Positions 52,290-63,617 of a stretch of 64,000 nucleotides of DNA are shown in pieces (within the stretch, counting starts at the first letter, position 1; every line of letters starts with the position of its first letter). The position numbers were made by a program, and so were the translations under genes. The notes under the pieces were generated by a model. The model did not search any database and was not told where the DNA came from. It was given only the letters and a program-made list of their open reading frames with translations. This DNA is from Actinernus sp. WN-2022 (lineage: Eukaryota > Cnidaria > Anthozoa > Actiniaria > Actinernidae): positions 144,681,745-144,745,744 of the forward strand of contig JAOWCC010001589.1 of assembly GCA_030867875.1 (NCBI GenBank), in the 5' to 3' direction.

Positions 52290-54060
52290 CTGACTCTTTC
52301 CCAACCTCGTGACCAGGGTCTTCTCGGTCAGATCCAAGATGGCGGCTACTCCGAGAGGAGACCCTGGTAAACCCTGAACTGTCATGGACTGAGTCCAGAG
52401 AGATGAATTTGTATATAGATTCGATTGCTCAAATTTGTTATCAATAAAACGATTTAAAATAACTTTTAAAGGAATCCCTGGCTGTTGGTACAAGTTGCCC
52501 TTAAATTCTTGGCAATATGGTCTAAGTTGAAAATATGTTGACAAAATTGGAAAATGTATTTGTTTTTTAGGAAATTGGACATGAGTACGAGCCATTTTGG
52601 GCATGGGCGCCGCCATCTTGGATCTGATGACGTTTCACGGCAGTCCCTATTGTTAAAAAACAATAGATTTTGTCTTGTAACAATAGGACCGCCAAAAAAC
52701 GTCATCGAATCCAAGATGGCGGCGCCCGTGCCCAAAATGGCTCATACTCGTGTCCAATTTCTTCAAAAACTAATATATATTTTACAATTTTGTCAACATA
52801 TTTTCAACTTAGACCATATATTGCCAACAATTTAACGGCAACTTGTTCCAACAGCCAGGGATTCCTTTAAAACACGTTGTGTAGGTTGTGAGAAAGCCAG
52901 GAGAAGCCGGTAAATCTGAACATGTGCTATCCATCGCTTCGCTTCAACGCTAACAGAAAATGAACGGCTTTTTAGGATTCTCTTCTAGCTTAGATACATC
53001 CTGGTAGCTTTGTGATACTCTTCCACTGTTTCTTTATCCAAATAAACTCCATTTCGAACTGCTTAGTAGACCTGTTTTCACTTCGTCGTTCGCCGCGTGG
53101 AAATACCGTTAATCGCATCTCGCCGCTTCACTCCGGATTGGGATACCTATGGTTTGTAGACGCTAGGCACGTGTTAAACATTTCCATATTTAGCTTGGCC
53201 GCCATATTGGATGCCCACATGACGTGATTAAAATCTTCAGGATTTCTGGAGATTTTTGGTCACGTGATTCAGCGTTTACCAGAGTCTTCTCTCGGAGTAG
53301 CCGCAACCTCGTCCCCAGGGTATTCTCGGTCAGATCCAAGATGGCGGCACCCTGGTAAAGGCTGGATCACGTGATCAAATACTCCCAGATTTTGGGAGTA
53401 TTTTGTCACGGGCGATCTAAGATGGCGGCCAAGCTAAATATGGGAATAGTTCATGACGTGTACAAACCATAGGTATCCCAATCCGGAGTGAGCGAGAAGC
53501 GATTAACGGTATTTCTACGCGGCGAACGATGCAGTGAAAATAGATCTACTAAATGGCTCGAAATGGAGTTTACTTGGATAAACAACCGGTGGAAAGGTAT
53601 CACAAAGCTACCAGGATGTATCTAAGCTAAAAGAGAATCCTAAAAAGCCGTTCATTTTCCGTTAGCGTTGAAGCGAAGCGATCGATAGCACATGCTTTCC
53701 CACTGATGAACCTAACCAGAAAACTACCCAGTAATGCACTTCATCTATTGCTCTATCTACACAACGTGTTTTAAGGTTATTTAAAATCGTTTTATTGATA
53801 AAATTTGAGCAATGTACACTATATACAAGTTCATCTCTCTGGACTCAGTCCGTTTGGCCAATAAAAAGAATTGTTAGACCAACCCTTGCGTCATAATCGA
53901 AGAGCCAATCAGAATACGTGACAGTTCAGCGTTTACCAGGGTCTTCTCTCTGAGTAGCCGCCAACTTGGATCTGACCAAGAAGACTCTGGGGACGAGGTT
54001 GGAGTAGCCGCCATCTTGGATCTGACCGAGAAGACCCTGATCACGAGGTTGACTCTTTTC
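52290..54060. repeat. Large fold-back (inverted repeat) with ATGGCGGC motifs
   Basis: The left arm (52290-53245, interrupted by a MITE) pairs with the right arm (53395-54060). Matching segments include GGACTGAGTCCAGAGAG with its complement near 53830, CTCAATAAAACGATTT-like blocks, and TGGGATACCTATGGTTTGTA near 53139 with its complement near 53460. AAGATGGCGGC or its complement occurs at least six times. Confidence 0.75.
52466..52870. mobile_element. 405-bp palindromic MITE at a TTAA site
   Basis: TTAAAGGAATCCCTGGCTGT at the left and its reverse complement at the right. The two halves pair nearly end to end around 52663. The right arm of the surrounding fold-back has AACCTTAAAACACG at the corresponding place (about 53765-53778 in complement), which is the unoccupied site. 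Confidence 0.85.
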
Positions 54061-55082
54061 CCCGCCGCCTTCATGAAAATCTCCCAGAATGCAATAAAAG
54101 AAACCAATTTTCAGACTTACTAGGGAGGGCTTGGTAAAAATGTCAATTTTTGAAAATAAAATTAGCGATAAAGAGGTCTACCATCCCAAAAACTTTTTAA
54201 AACGCGTGGATACCCCCATTTTCTTTCTTTTCGTAATCTATAATATAGAAGCTAAACAACGTTTACATATATTTTTTGTCTTTATAAAATTGAAACTTGA
54301 TGTCCATTTCAGCAAAAAAAATATGTCTGTTCATGGTCACTAAGGAGGCTTACAAAGCAAAATTTGTACAAAAAATGATAGTTATTGTAAGATAAATGGT
54401 TCGATTGGCATCCTTTGTGAAGAACGCTATGTCTAACGTTTTCTGCCCTAATATTTTGCCAGATAACCCAAAATATTAATCGAATTAAAAAATAGTTTCT
54501 CGGACAAAGAAAAATGCTGAGTCAGCACTTTTTTCGATTTCCATCTTTAATTCTCTCTCTTAAACGTATGGGTACCCCATAATTGTTTTTCTGATTTCAA
54601 AAGCTCCTTAGGGGATTCAAACAATCCATATAGATTTTTAGAAAACAAATTGGTTTGTAGTTATCCCCTGAGTTTCTTATGCCAACATTTTCTGTTTGAT
54701 TAGTAGGCACCGTCCTTAATTGATGGTTATATATCCGATTCTTAAATAGCGGATTCTTGGTCAAAGGGCAAAATTAAAATTACGACAAAGCACCAGAAAA
54801 ATATGTATACCGTATTTCATGCACCACTTAAGCAACCTTTACTCAAGTTATCTAATCCAATGACATTTTTGATGTGGTTAATTTGTTATTTTGAAGATCA
54901 ATGCCAAAATAACAAGAGAAGTTTAGAGAAACAAATGAACATGTGTTGTCTCACACTTCCATGTCAAATCATACTTACAGACTAAAGGGCAAATTCTATA
55001 ACCCTATTTCAAACTGACAAAGCTCGAAAACCATATCCCTTGGGATGGCACATAGCTCACGTATAGGTGTATCCTCCTGGAA

Positions 55083-55560
55083 TTTACCTAGCGAGACCTT
55101 TGACAGCTAGCAGGGAATACATGTACAAACCAGGAAACATGACTCGCTCATGTAACAGACTAAAGTAAATTTACCTGGTGAGTCCTCTGATAAGTACATG
55201 CAAGTGACTTTATTTAAGTGTCAATGTATTTACCTTTGCAGCTAATTGGGGACACTAGTCCTACGATTTTACGTCCTTATCCGAGAAGACATGAAGGTCT
55301 AACCGTTTACTCTATTATGTAAAGGCAGCACCTTCTACTCAGTTATTTTCAGATCCTGAGTGTTGGTCTGGCCGGGGTTTGAACTCACAAACTCCCGCTC
55401 GACAGACCGGTGCTTAACCACTGAGCTAACCGGGAGGCGGTAAAGGAATATAAGGAATACATGTACAAAGCAGCTAATTAACATATGTATCTCTGGACAG
55501 ACTAAAATAACTTTACCTGGTGAGACCTCTGATAGTCAGGATACATGTACAACCAGCTAA
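55083..55560. repeat. Diverged direct repeats, interrupted by a SINE
   Basis: The block ACAGACTAAARTAAMTTTACCTGGTGAGWCCTCTGATA occurs at about 55157 and 55498 and, more diverged, near 55085. The SINE lies between the first two. Confidence 0.6.
55245..55440 (-). mobile_element. tRNA-derived SINE
   Basis: On the minus strand, GGTTAGCTCAGTGGTTAAGC (A-box) and GAGTTCAAACCCC (B-box) are spaced as in a tRNA, followed by a body with GGATAAGGACGTAAAATCG. These are the Pol III promoter boxes of a tRNA-headed SINE. Confidence 0.7.
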
Positions 55561-56213
55561 ACTGATGCGGTATCAGTTCAAATCAAGTGGTTTTGCAACT
55601 GAACATAAGCAAATGTCCCTCATCTCTGTTTCTATAAAGCAATTACAAGCACAGGCAGCCCAAGCTCTGTATTTGCACTGTGTGACTATTATTTCACAAA
55701 ATTCTCAGATAAAGAAAATAAACTTACCTTAAGAGTTTGTTGTTGTCCTGTTGTTTCTCTGGGGTCTAGAAATGGCGGTTATGGGGCATTTCTCTCACTT
55801 TGGGTTTTTCTCTCTTTTCTGTCTAAAAGAAAGGAAAGGCTGCACACTCAAATTCAAACCACAAGGCATTTGAGGCCGATTTTTCTCACGAAAACCCGGA
55901 CCGATTTTAAAGTGCAATATATTCATTTTTAAAGTTGATCTAAAGTGCAACAAGAAACCATCTGTACAAGTTTTTATAGCTTTACGATTGACGAGAAAAG
56001 AGGCTCCAAAGTTTGTCATTAAGATGTTTTCATACAACATTTGACTAAAAGTAACCTTTATTCAGAGAGCCAACATAGTAGGTTTTTTTAAGCGGCCATT
56101 CTAAAAAATAAGTCTGAAGGGTCAATCGGTGTTTCGGTAATAAAACGCCGGTTGTATAAATTGTCTAAAGCGAGAGAGAAAGCAACCCCTGCCATTTTTA
56201 TCAAGCTACTTTA
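55560..56213. other. Stretch without recognised gene
   Basis: No supported gene or repeat. Confidence 0.4.
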
Positions 56214-56392
56214 CGCTAGCCTGCGCCGCATCCGAACTGAACCCCGGTTAAGTTAGGATGCGACGATACTTCATGGTAGTATTCCGTTCCATGTAGTCTC
56301 CCTACATAATCATTTTCTCTACTATTTTACTGTATTATGCAGGGAGACTATATGGAACGGAACACTACCATGAAGTATATACCGACGCAGGC
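56214..56392. mobile_element. Small hairpin MITE
   Basis: ACTTCATGGTAGTATTCCGT near 56270 pairs with its near complement at 56360-56381, and CTGCG/CGCAG near 56222 and 56385 extend the stem. A 30-bp A+T-rich loop lies between the arms. Confidence 0.65.
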
Positions 56393-56546
56393 GCAGAATC
56401 GGCCATTTTCTCTGCATTTGAATCTATCGCTAAGAAGTTAATGAGCTTACCGCGCGAGTGATTTCGGCAGTTAATTTCGGCATATCAATATTCCAGCCAT
56501 TCTGGGCGATGCTTAGCAACGGTAACTTAAATATATCAATGAGCCC

Positions 56547-58153
56547 TTAAGGTATCTGCACCGGCAAAATGTGTATATTTGAGAAAATTATTTAAAAATC
56601 TGACATGCTCTGTGTGTGTTTAAAGTACCCTAGACTAACTTATTATGAATTGTAGTTTTCATTTCGTTATAAATTAAAGGTGTTAATTAAATTAATTTTG
56701 TTTATAGAGCTAAAAAAAAAGAAAAAAGAATTTTTCTCAAAAGCAATAACTCCTAATTCGAAAAACTCTTCTGAATATGATTTTTCATGTCAGACCACAT
56801 TAACGTAGTCTTAACGCACGATATAGTATTTATATTTCTTAGAAAAATAGAGCTTTATATTTATTTTCTTGTACGTTAAACTTAAAAATTCGAAACATCG
56901 GCACAATTTGTCCAACAACGTGCGTTAAGACAACGTTAGTTCTAAGTTATGTCGTTTTACTGTTCGTCAAATCTTTTCATCTAAGACGTAATATTTCCCA
57001 AGAATTTTACGTTTTCCCTACCCATACTTAAACTGTGAAGTCGTAAAGAGTTGATTTGGGTCACAAAACTGGGCAAAATCGCTGAAATTCAACGTAAATT
57101 GAACCACAACATCCTTCGATCTTGATTCCGCCATCTTGCTTTGTTCTACCGCTGTACAAAACAACAGTAGCCAAGAAAATACATATTTTTACGACCCCTA
57201 CCCCCGTCAGGATGTGTTTGTTGATCCGTTGTCAAGGCGTGCCCCACGAGCTCAAGCGTGACTTCCGGTACCTTTGTACGCATAGTCAATAATTAATCCG
57301 CTGTCCAAATGGGGACTTAGACCTCAAGTAAATACTGTGTCGAAGTCGATCGATGGCGTTTCTTCCGAATACGATATAACAAAAAGTAAAGAAAAAACAA
57401 GTCTCAGCCAATAACAAATGAAAGGAAGAAAAGGTACAGACACAAGAGGTATTGGTTCTTCCCCAGAAATGGGAAGCAGAGGCCGTGCAATTGCCTTTGT
57501 CAGCCTCGGTCGCTATCGTTTGTTTCATCGCGGAAATGTGCTACAACATGCATGATATATTTTTGAATGTGTCTTGAACAGTCCTATCATGAGTCCCTCA
57601 TATAGCGGGGAGTGTTTTTCTGACTACGTACCAAGCCCTGGAAAGGAAGATAAAGGCTGTGAATTTAAACAAGAAGAAGAATTGTAAGGTTTTATTGTTG
57701 TTTTATATATTTAGTTATGCAGTTGAAAGTTGATATGTATGATCGATCGAGGCACGACAATTTATTCTCACAAACTGACAAAGCTTGTGTATAAGAACTT
57801 ATAAAGGATCTTATAAATATATCGGTGAAGTTATGAATGAAGTACACTTCTAATAAATTCAGCGTTAAATTACTCAGAACCGTCTTCAAGTCTTGCAACC
57901 CCAAACTTTCCGCTATCTTGGTTTTGTCAGAGATATGGGCAATTAGTCTTCGCTAGTAACCGACCCAGTCTTCCGCTCGTTTATCAGCAGCAACTTCCGG
58001 TCAAAGACGTGATTTTAAAAGCGTTTTGCAACGTTCAGATTAGGAGTAAGTGAAAAAAAACTATTGAAAGTGATATTAGATGTAATAAACTATAGTATAC
58101 CCGAAAAAGAGGAATTTTAAAGGACCTAAATTTAGCCGGTGCAGATACCTTAA
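56547..58153. mobile_element. 1.6-kb TTAA element, non-autonomous
   Basis: The left end TTAAGGTATCTGCACCGGC is exactly mirrored at 58135-58153. TTAA at both edges, short terminal repeats (about 19 bp), and no recognised transposase frame. Confidence 0.8.
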
Positions 58154-58159
58154 ACTAAC

Positions 58160-59110
58160 GTGTTACTTCACATGGGAGATTTCAGATGTTTCTATCACTT
58201 TTTTGGATGTCAATGTTTCTGTTAGCGGCAATAGTCTAACCACTACTGTTCATTACAAGCCAACTGATTCGCACAGTTATTTATTGTTTTCATCTTCTCA
58301 TCCTACACATGTTAAAACCTCTATCCCATATTCTCAATTCCTTAGGCTTCGCCGTTTGTGCAGCGATGAATCCGACTTCAATTCAAAGTCCGAGGAGATG
58401 CACCAGTTCTTTGTCGAGCGCGGTTATCCTAACGCTGTTGTGACAACTGCATTGAACCGCGCCCGTGACATCGACAGAAGCACGGCTCTGCTACCGTCCA
58501 AACCTAAGACTGAAGATAGGATTCCGTTTCCATTAACTTACCATCCGTCTAATCTGTCTATCAAGAAAATTATCCAGAGGAACTTTAAGATTTTACAGAG
58601 TGATCCAGAGACCGCCTCTATTTTCCCGCAGCCTCCTCTCATTTCTTTCAAACGTGACAAGAATCTCCGTGATTCCCTAGTCAACCAGGCACTTTTAAAT
58701 GTTCTAGGACACGATGCAATACCTGTGCTTAAAGTAAACCTACGACATCTATTTCAGGACCGAAAAGCTCTCTTAAAGTCAGTGATCATTTTGATTGTAC
58801 TTCCAGTAATGTCATTTATTGCATCACCTGCACACTTTGTAACAAACTCTACATCGGAGAAACAGGGCGAAGATTAGGAGATCGATTCCGCGAACACTTG
58901 CTAGATGTTAGAACTAACAGCAAGGATCTCGCCAAACCTGTAGCTCGTCACTTTAACCTTCCTGGTCATTGCATTGATCACATCACTGTATGCGGCATTT
59001 CTCTGCATCAAGGTACTACCGACACTCGTAAACGCAAAGAACAGAACTTTATTTTCAAATTAGGAACTTTGTCACCTCACGGTATTAATGAACGCTTTTC
59101 GTTCATTTAA
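58160..59110 (+). pseudogene. Penelope-like retroelement: RT end and GIY-YIG nuclease, truncated and frameshifted
   Basis: From 58160 the reading gives FTWEISDVSITFLDVNVSV, then HYKPTDSHSYLLFSSSHP (the RT C-terminal region of Penelope-like elements) and a linker to 58800. In other frames a GIY-YIG nuclease follows: TLCNKLYIGETGRRLGDRF (about 58831-58888) and the frame 58898-59110 (LLDVRTNSKDLAKPVARHF, RKRKEQNFIFKL). Penelope elements use this RT plus GIY-YIG pair for target-primed insertion. Most of the RT is missing, and the start abuts the TTAA element. Confidence 0.75.
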
Positions 59111-59373
59111 TTTCAGAATTCATGTATTCACTCACACTTAGATCAGCATGTTTCCTTAGTTTACTCATCAACACTTGCTGTTACAACTATTAGCATTTCT
59201 ATTGTTGGCGCACTTTTCTTTGATCACAATTGATCCGAGAACATGTTTCCTTAGCGGTAATCATGCATTGGCGCAATTTCCTTTGATCCCAATTGATCCG
59301 AGTACATGTTTCCTCAGCGGTAAGCATGCACTCGACACTTATAAACCATTTCCCCACCCACAATTCCCTCTTT

Positions 59374-59410
59374 TGCTCTGACGAAGGGCTAGCGCTCGAA
59401 ACGTCAGCTG
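59374..59410 (+). ncRNA. Hammerhead-ribozyme-like core in the Penelope element
   Basis: CTGACGA, a short helix GGGC-TAGC-GCTC and GAAAC follow one another as in the hammerhead catalytic core (CUGANGA, stem II, GAAA), within a frame of complementary CTGACG/CGTCAG. Penelope-like elements are known to carry hammerhead motifs near their ends. The full three-stem fold and cleavage site were not confirmed by eye. Confidence 0.45.
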
Positions 59411-59789
59411 CTACTCGCTTTCCACGGCGGTTAGCATACCTCAATCGACTTTAGTTGATTACATACCATTGTTTATCTTCCCCGCCGACGCAGACCAAAA
59501 CTAGTTTTTACAGGAACTAGTTTCCTATCATACTAATTTATTGGACTGTTTCTTTTTCTGTTGGGTCGTAAACAGGAAAATAAAATTTCATGCAGTGTAA
59601 TTATGCCTTCTAAGATGTAAATCATATGATAGGTGTAAACTTGTGAAAGGGGTGATCCGTTAGAAATCTCAGGCTTTCTCCAATGGGTTGGCATTGTTCT
59701 AGTTTCAAGCCGATCCAGGAGACTGATCTTTTTATTCAGCATAACATTGTAAATATGAAGATCTAAAAACACTATAGCCTGCGAACAGG

Positions 59790-60144
59790 CTCATGGGAAT
59801 AGAGGGAGGAAGGAGAAGAAGAGTCTGCACGGACGCTATACAAATGTGAATTCTGCCCCTACATTGATCCACATTGAGCTTGATTCGGTCTCCGCACCAT
59901 GTCCACTTGTGCCAAACGCAATTGAAACAAAGGATGATAATTGGGTGGCTTTGTTTATCTAATTAGAATCGGCACATGGGTGCAGCGTAATTCGAAACGG
60001 GCCAAAGTTATCAACTCTAATTAACACGTGGATTTCATTGTAGAATGGACCAATAGGAGTTTGCGTCAAACAATTAGACGCAGATATTCAAATTTGTATT
60101 GCGTCCGTGCAGGCTCTCCTTCCCCTTTATCTCTCTCCCATGAG
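59790..60144. mobile_element. 355-bp MITE with about 60-bp terminal inverted repeats
   Basis: CTCATGGGA at the left and TCCCATGAG at the right. The repeat continues through CTGCACGGACGC (left) and GCGTCCGTGCAG (right), and ATACAAAT. Confidence 0.75.
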
Positions 60145-60452
60145 TACCAGGTGAGCTGGATTTGACAGCACTCGAAATTCTAGCCAATCAGCGCGCGAAC
60201 TGAGATTTGATCAGGCGGTCCATTGCAATCGATTAGATTATCGAAGGTCGAGGCAACGTTTGTGTGATAGGAAGATAAAAGAAACGTGCATTTACTGTTT
60301 TAGCTGTTCGATTAGACCGCTCCATCTATCATTTATACATTGAAGGGATTTCTAAGATGCTATACAAGCTATTTATTCACATACCTTTCTGCGAAAAATA
60401 TTTCTGAAGCTTCAGATCAACAGCGAGTCGACAGTTGAGTTCGGACTCCGGT
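60145..60452. other. Short stretch without recognised feature
   Basis: Non-coding as far as can be seen; it may hold the 3' UTR of the minus-strand frame that stops at 60453. Confidence 0.3.
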
Positions 60453-61105
60453 TCACTCTTCGACATTTCTTGCCATTTGGACACTGTTGCTGGTTGTTGT
60501 ACTCTGGATTCTCAGCCTCAGATGTTTGTTGAACGCTTCCCTAAGTCCCTTAAACATCCTAACGAGCCAGCTAACGTCGGATTGACCATCAGAGGAGCTC
60601 AAAAGACTTAGGACTGCAAGCTGTGCTGCGCGAACAAGAGTTGGATCTTTTACGAGTGGAAAATAGCACTCAGGGTTGAATTCCGTTGGGGTTAAAGAGG
60701 GAGGATAAGAGGCTTGAAGTCCGAAGGCGAACGCGGATTGCAGGTATGGATCAGCAAGTAGCATGCCATTTAAAACACTGACTTTACTGGCTGAAGGCAA
60801 GAGCTCAATGTTAACACGAATGTTGGAGCTGGAAGTGGAAGACAAGCCCGCGCCGACGTGTTGATCATTCGAGGCCGATCTTCCTCTTCCCGATTCTGGT
60901 AAGTCAGCTTTGTGTTTGTTGCTACAGGGAATTTTATTTATTTGAGGGAAAATAGAGCTGTCAAGGATAATGTGTCCTCTTTCATTAGAGATACCCATTA
61001 CGGATGACATTGGTATTGTGATTCGAAGTTGAGACGCAGCATTTTTGTGTTCTTTGTAATCTACTGTTATCGTACCAGATTGTTGTGGTCGACTTCGAGT
61101 TGCTC
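60453..61105 (-). CDS. Unidentified minus-strand exon or gene end, about 215 codons
   Basis: A long open frame with protein-like composition. It contains TITVDYKEHKNAASQLRITI (beta-rich), a Ser-rich middle, then LLPSASKVSVLNGMLLADPY, FNPECYFPLVKDPTLVRAAQ and SWLVRMFKGLREAFNKHLRL, ending before a stop at 60453. No ATG opens it; a possible acceptor (CCTTGAG) lies near 61105, so it is best read as a last exon of a gene whose earlier exons lie to the right or are lost. I do not recognise the family. The dispersed 80-bp repeat begins about 10 bases upstream of this point. Confidence 0.5.
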
Positions 61106-61111
61106 TCAAGG

Positions 61112-61195
61112 TAAACAAGAGCCCATCTGGGCTTTCACTCGGGCCACATGAGATTGAAGATGAAATACACTTTCATTTGAAATCCTCTAGTAATA
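61112..61195. repeat. Dispersed 80-bp repeat, copy 2
   Basis: Near-identical to 43620-43700 and in the same orientation; see that entry. Confidence 0.8.
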
Positions 61196-61485
61196 ACCGA
61201 AGGGAAGAATTATTAGCTGAATTTAGCAGTCTTTAGGAGTGGCTAGTACCGGTAGCGCGGTGACATTCATTCTCTGCTCCCCTAGTATATATATGTAATT
61301 TATTATTTTGGTTTTTCTCGTGTATGTAAATTAAAGAAGTTGACCTCTACTTATTCGTGTTACGCACGCTAATAGCGGAGTGCGGCAGTTACGTCACAAG
61401 TCTAGACTCAGACAAACAAACCGCTTTTCTTGTATCAACTTACAAGAATTGACTAGCACTTCAGTTCGTCCTCTGTCTATTCTAT

Positions 61486-61610
61486 CAGAAATGACTGCTT
61501 TCCTGGACCATATTTTGAAAGAGAACCTGATGATTATACTGTCGAACAGCTTAAACTTTGGCTGAAATACAGAGGATTGAAACAAAGCGACAAACGTCGA
61601 TCTTGTCAAG
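61486..61610 (+). pseudogene. SAP-domain fragment, probably transposon-derived
   Basis: In the frame TGC TTT CCT the reading gives PYFEREPDDYTVEQLKLWL and then KYRGLKQSDKRRS. YTVEQLKLWL...GLK is the helix-extended-loop-helix core of a SAP DNA-binding domain, often found in multi-copy cnidarian transposon ORFs. It carries no complete ORF and is cut 40 bp later by the TTAA MITE. Confidence 0.5.
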
Positions 61611-61649
61611 CGAGTTTTGCATCTTCGCTGGCCAACCAACGAGACATGC

Positions 61650-62361
61650 TTAAAGTGCCAATAACCCCCCAAAAAATATTTTTGACGTCTATTCTGTATA
61701 GCGCCCTGACAAAGAATTCGAAAAAATAAAAGTGAAAAAACTAAACTTCGACGATTTTACTGGCGTCAAAGTTAGCGAAAACATCCGTTTTGGGCTTCCT
61801 GTTTCCAGTTGGAAGTCAGCGCGAGTCTTGGTGAGGGCCTGGAATTATGACGTCAATCGGGCGCATTTTACTACAACTACCAGAATCCTTTGCACGGTTT
61901 CTTTTGTTCCTTTAATTTAGACTATTGTCTTGGTATTCTCAAAGGAGTTGGAAAATCTGAATAAGAAAAAGAATTCAAAAAGGAAAAACGTCCTATTATA
62001 GTCTAATCAATAGGAAATAAACTCCATCACAAGAAAGAGCACAACGAAATTAGTAAATTTACCAAGTTTGGTGATATTTCATTGGATATTTATCATGTGG
62101 TGAGCTTGCAAGAGTCGCAGAAATAAGAGACGTTTGTATGGGATTGAACGAACGCCTGACTACATACACGTCACAGGCCACTGGTCTCCAGGCTCCCAAA
62201 GGGAATTGAAAACTGACGGCCACATGTTCTGGTTCTCAACTTTGAAACGCCGTAAAAAAAATACTGTAGAGTTTTAGCCTCCTATTTTTGCCTTAAGTTC
62301 TAAATAATGGTTTAAAGTTTCAATTCCAAAAAAATATTTTTGGGGGTTATAGGCACTTTAA
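61650..62361. mobile_element. 712-bp MITE with TTAAAGTGCC termini
   Basis: TTAAAGTGCCAATAACCCCC at the left and the complement of TTAAAGTGCCTATAACCCCC at the right, followed inward by AAAAATATTTTT-like bases. TTAA at both edges. The first ten bases are the same as in the 2.2-kb element at 1936-4181. Confidence 0.9.
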
Positions 62362-63617
62362 TACTATATAGACTGTCAAGTCCTATTTAAACTGTATCCC
62401 AAACTCATCTTTTCCCATGCAATATCGTTGTAAGACTTCACCTAAACATTGAAAAGTTACAAAGGTCAGGTTTTTCCTGTATTAAGGCAAAAACAAAAGA
62501 ATGTAGCCGCGTGCCGAGTGCATTCATCGGCGAATGGAGATAGGAAATTCTTCAATAAAACTCATCGGAGACCAAAGCTGTTATGGCTGGAAGAGCATAT
62601 ACATTAAAACTATGAACTGATAGCATCCTAAAATTCGGCAATCTTGCTTATGTTGGTGTGCTCTTTCAAACCATTATATTATTGTTTGCATTTATCGAGT
62701 TTTCAAATTTAATACCTGCAGCTCCGAAAGAAATTAACTTCATTTGTGTTCAGAAAATAAATCAAAGCATTGTAGATGCATGTACTGTAGACGAGGCTTT
62801 GATTCCAAAATTTATTTAGAATCCACTGATAAATTCAAGTAAACTTAATGGTTGAACAGTAGTTCCTTCTCATTGTTTACTGGTGGGTATAGTCAGGGTT
62901 TCAGTAATGTATAGCCACTTACGTTTCATTGCCAGACCTAAGTCTCGTTGTTCTGTGCTTTTAAGGTCTCTTGTACAAACATTTATCCAACGCTGACATT
63001 TCTCACTGAATTTGCTGTAAAGGTTTTGGAACAGAAAAGCTCCTCCTGTGAGTGATCAAATTAAAAAGGCCAAGAAAAGATGAGAAACCTCTACTCTCAG
63101 CTTATAGGGCCCTGTTCCATAGGTTATAGCGGTGTACCGATCGATGCTTCATTCTCCGAGACATATCTCTTTGAGCGCCGGATTTATGAAGGTTTTTCAC
63201 ATCTAGAGTCACTCTTACATCTCCCCCAGCAACAATGCTTGGTAGTCACCATTACTGATATGACTGTGAATCTTACTGAAGGCATTGATTCATTTTTTGA
63301 TCGAAAACAATTCGAATTCGGTCCTAATTTAGTCTGCTGTTCTGCAGGTTCAGAGTACTAATAGATGAGTGTCTCAAATGTATGTTTATATTTGTCCCAT
63401 ATTATAAGTTGTATCCTGTCCACCTATGATGGAGCTATCACTATATTTCTCTACTGTTCTTTCTACCCTGTGGCTCTTTATTATCGCAGCTCGCTGATCG
63501 CGTCCATATCGGTATTCGTTGGACTAAAGATTATTAACTGAAATGCCCGTTTTGTTTATCTCTATTTAAAAGCTTTTACCCTCCTTCCCAAAACTGTAGT
63601 CTGCTCATTATATTCCC
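62362..63617. other. Stretch without recognised gene
   Basis: An open frame of 93 codons at 63080-63361 has no recognised motif; otherwise nothing was noted. Confidence 0.35.

Larger units (their letters stand above)
51685..54719. mobile_element. 3-kb TTAA element with nested fold-back repeats
   Basis: TTAAGGACGGTGCCTACTAAT at 51685 is mirrored at 54699-54719. TTAA is present at both edges. The interior holds an unidentified ORF, a large fold-back (52290-54060) and a palindromic TTAA MITE (52466-52870). No recognised transposase. Confidence 0.75.

Noticed and set aside
52104..52835. Several 80-170-codon frames on both strands in the TTAA element
   Set aside because: They run through inverted-repeat arms and give mirror-image peptides; no domain.
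58203..59110. Host gene of unknown function
   Set aside because: RT-end and GIY-YIG motifs with frame changes identify a Penelope-like element.
63080..63361. 93-codon + frame as a gene
   Set aside because: No recognisable motif, no splice support and chance length in this composition.
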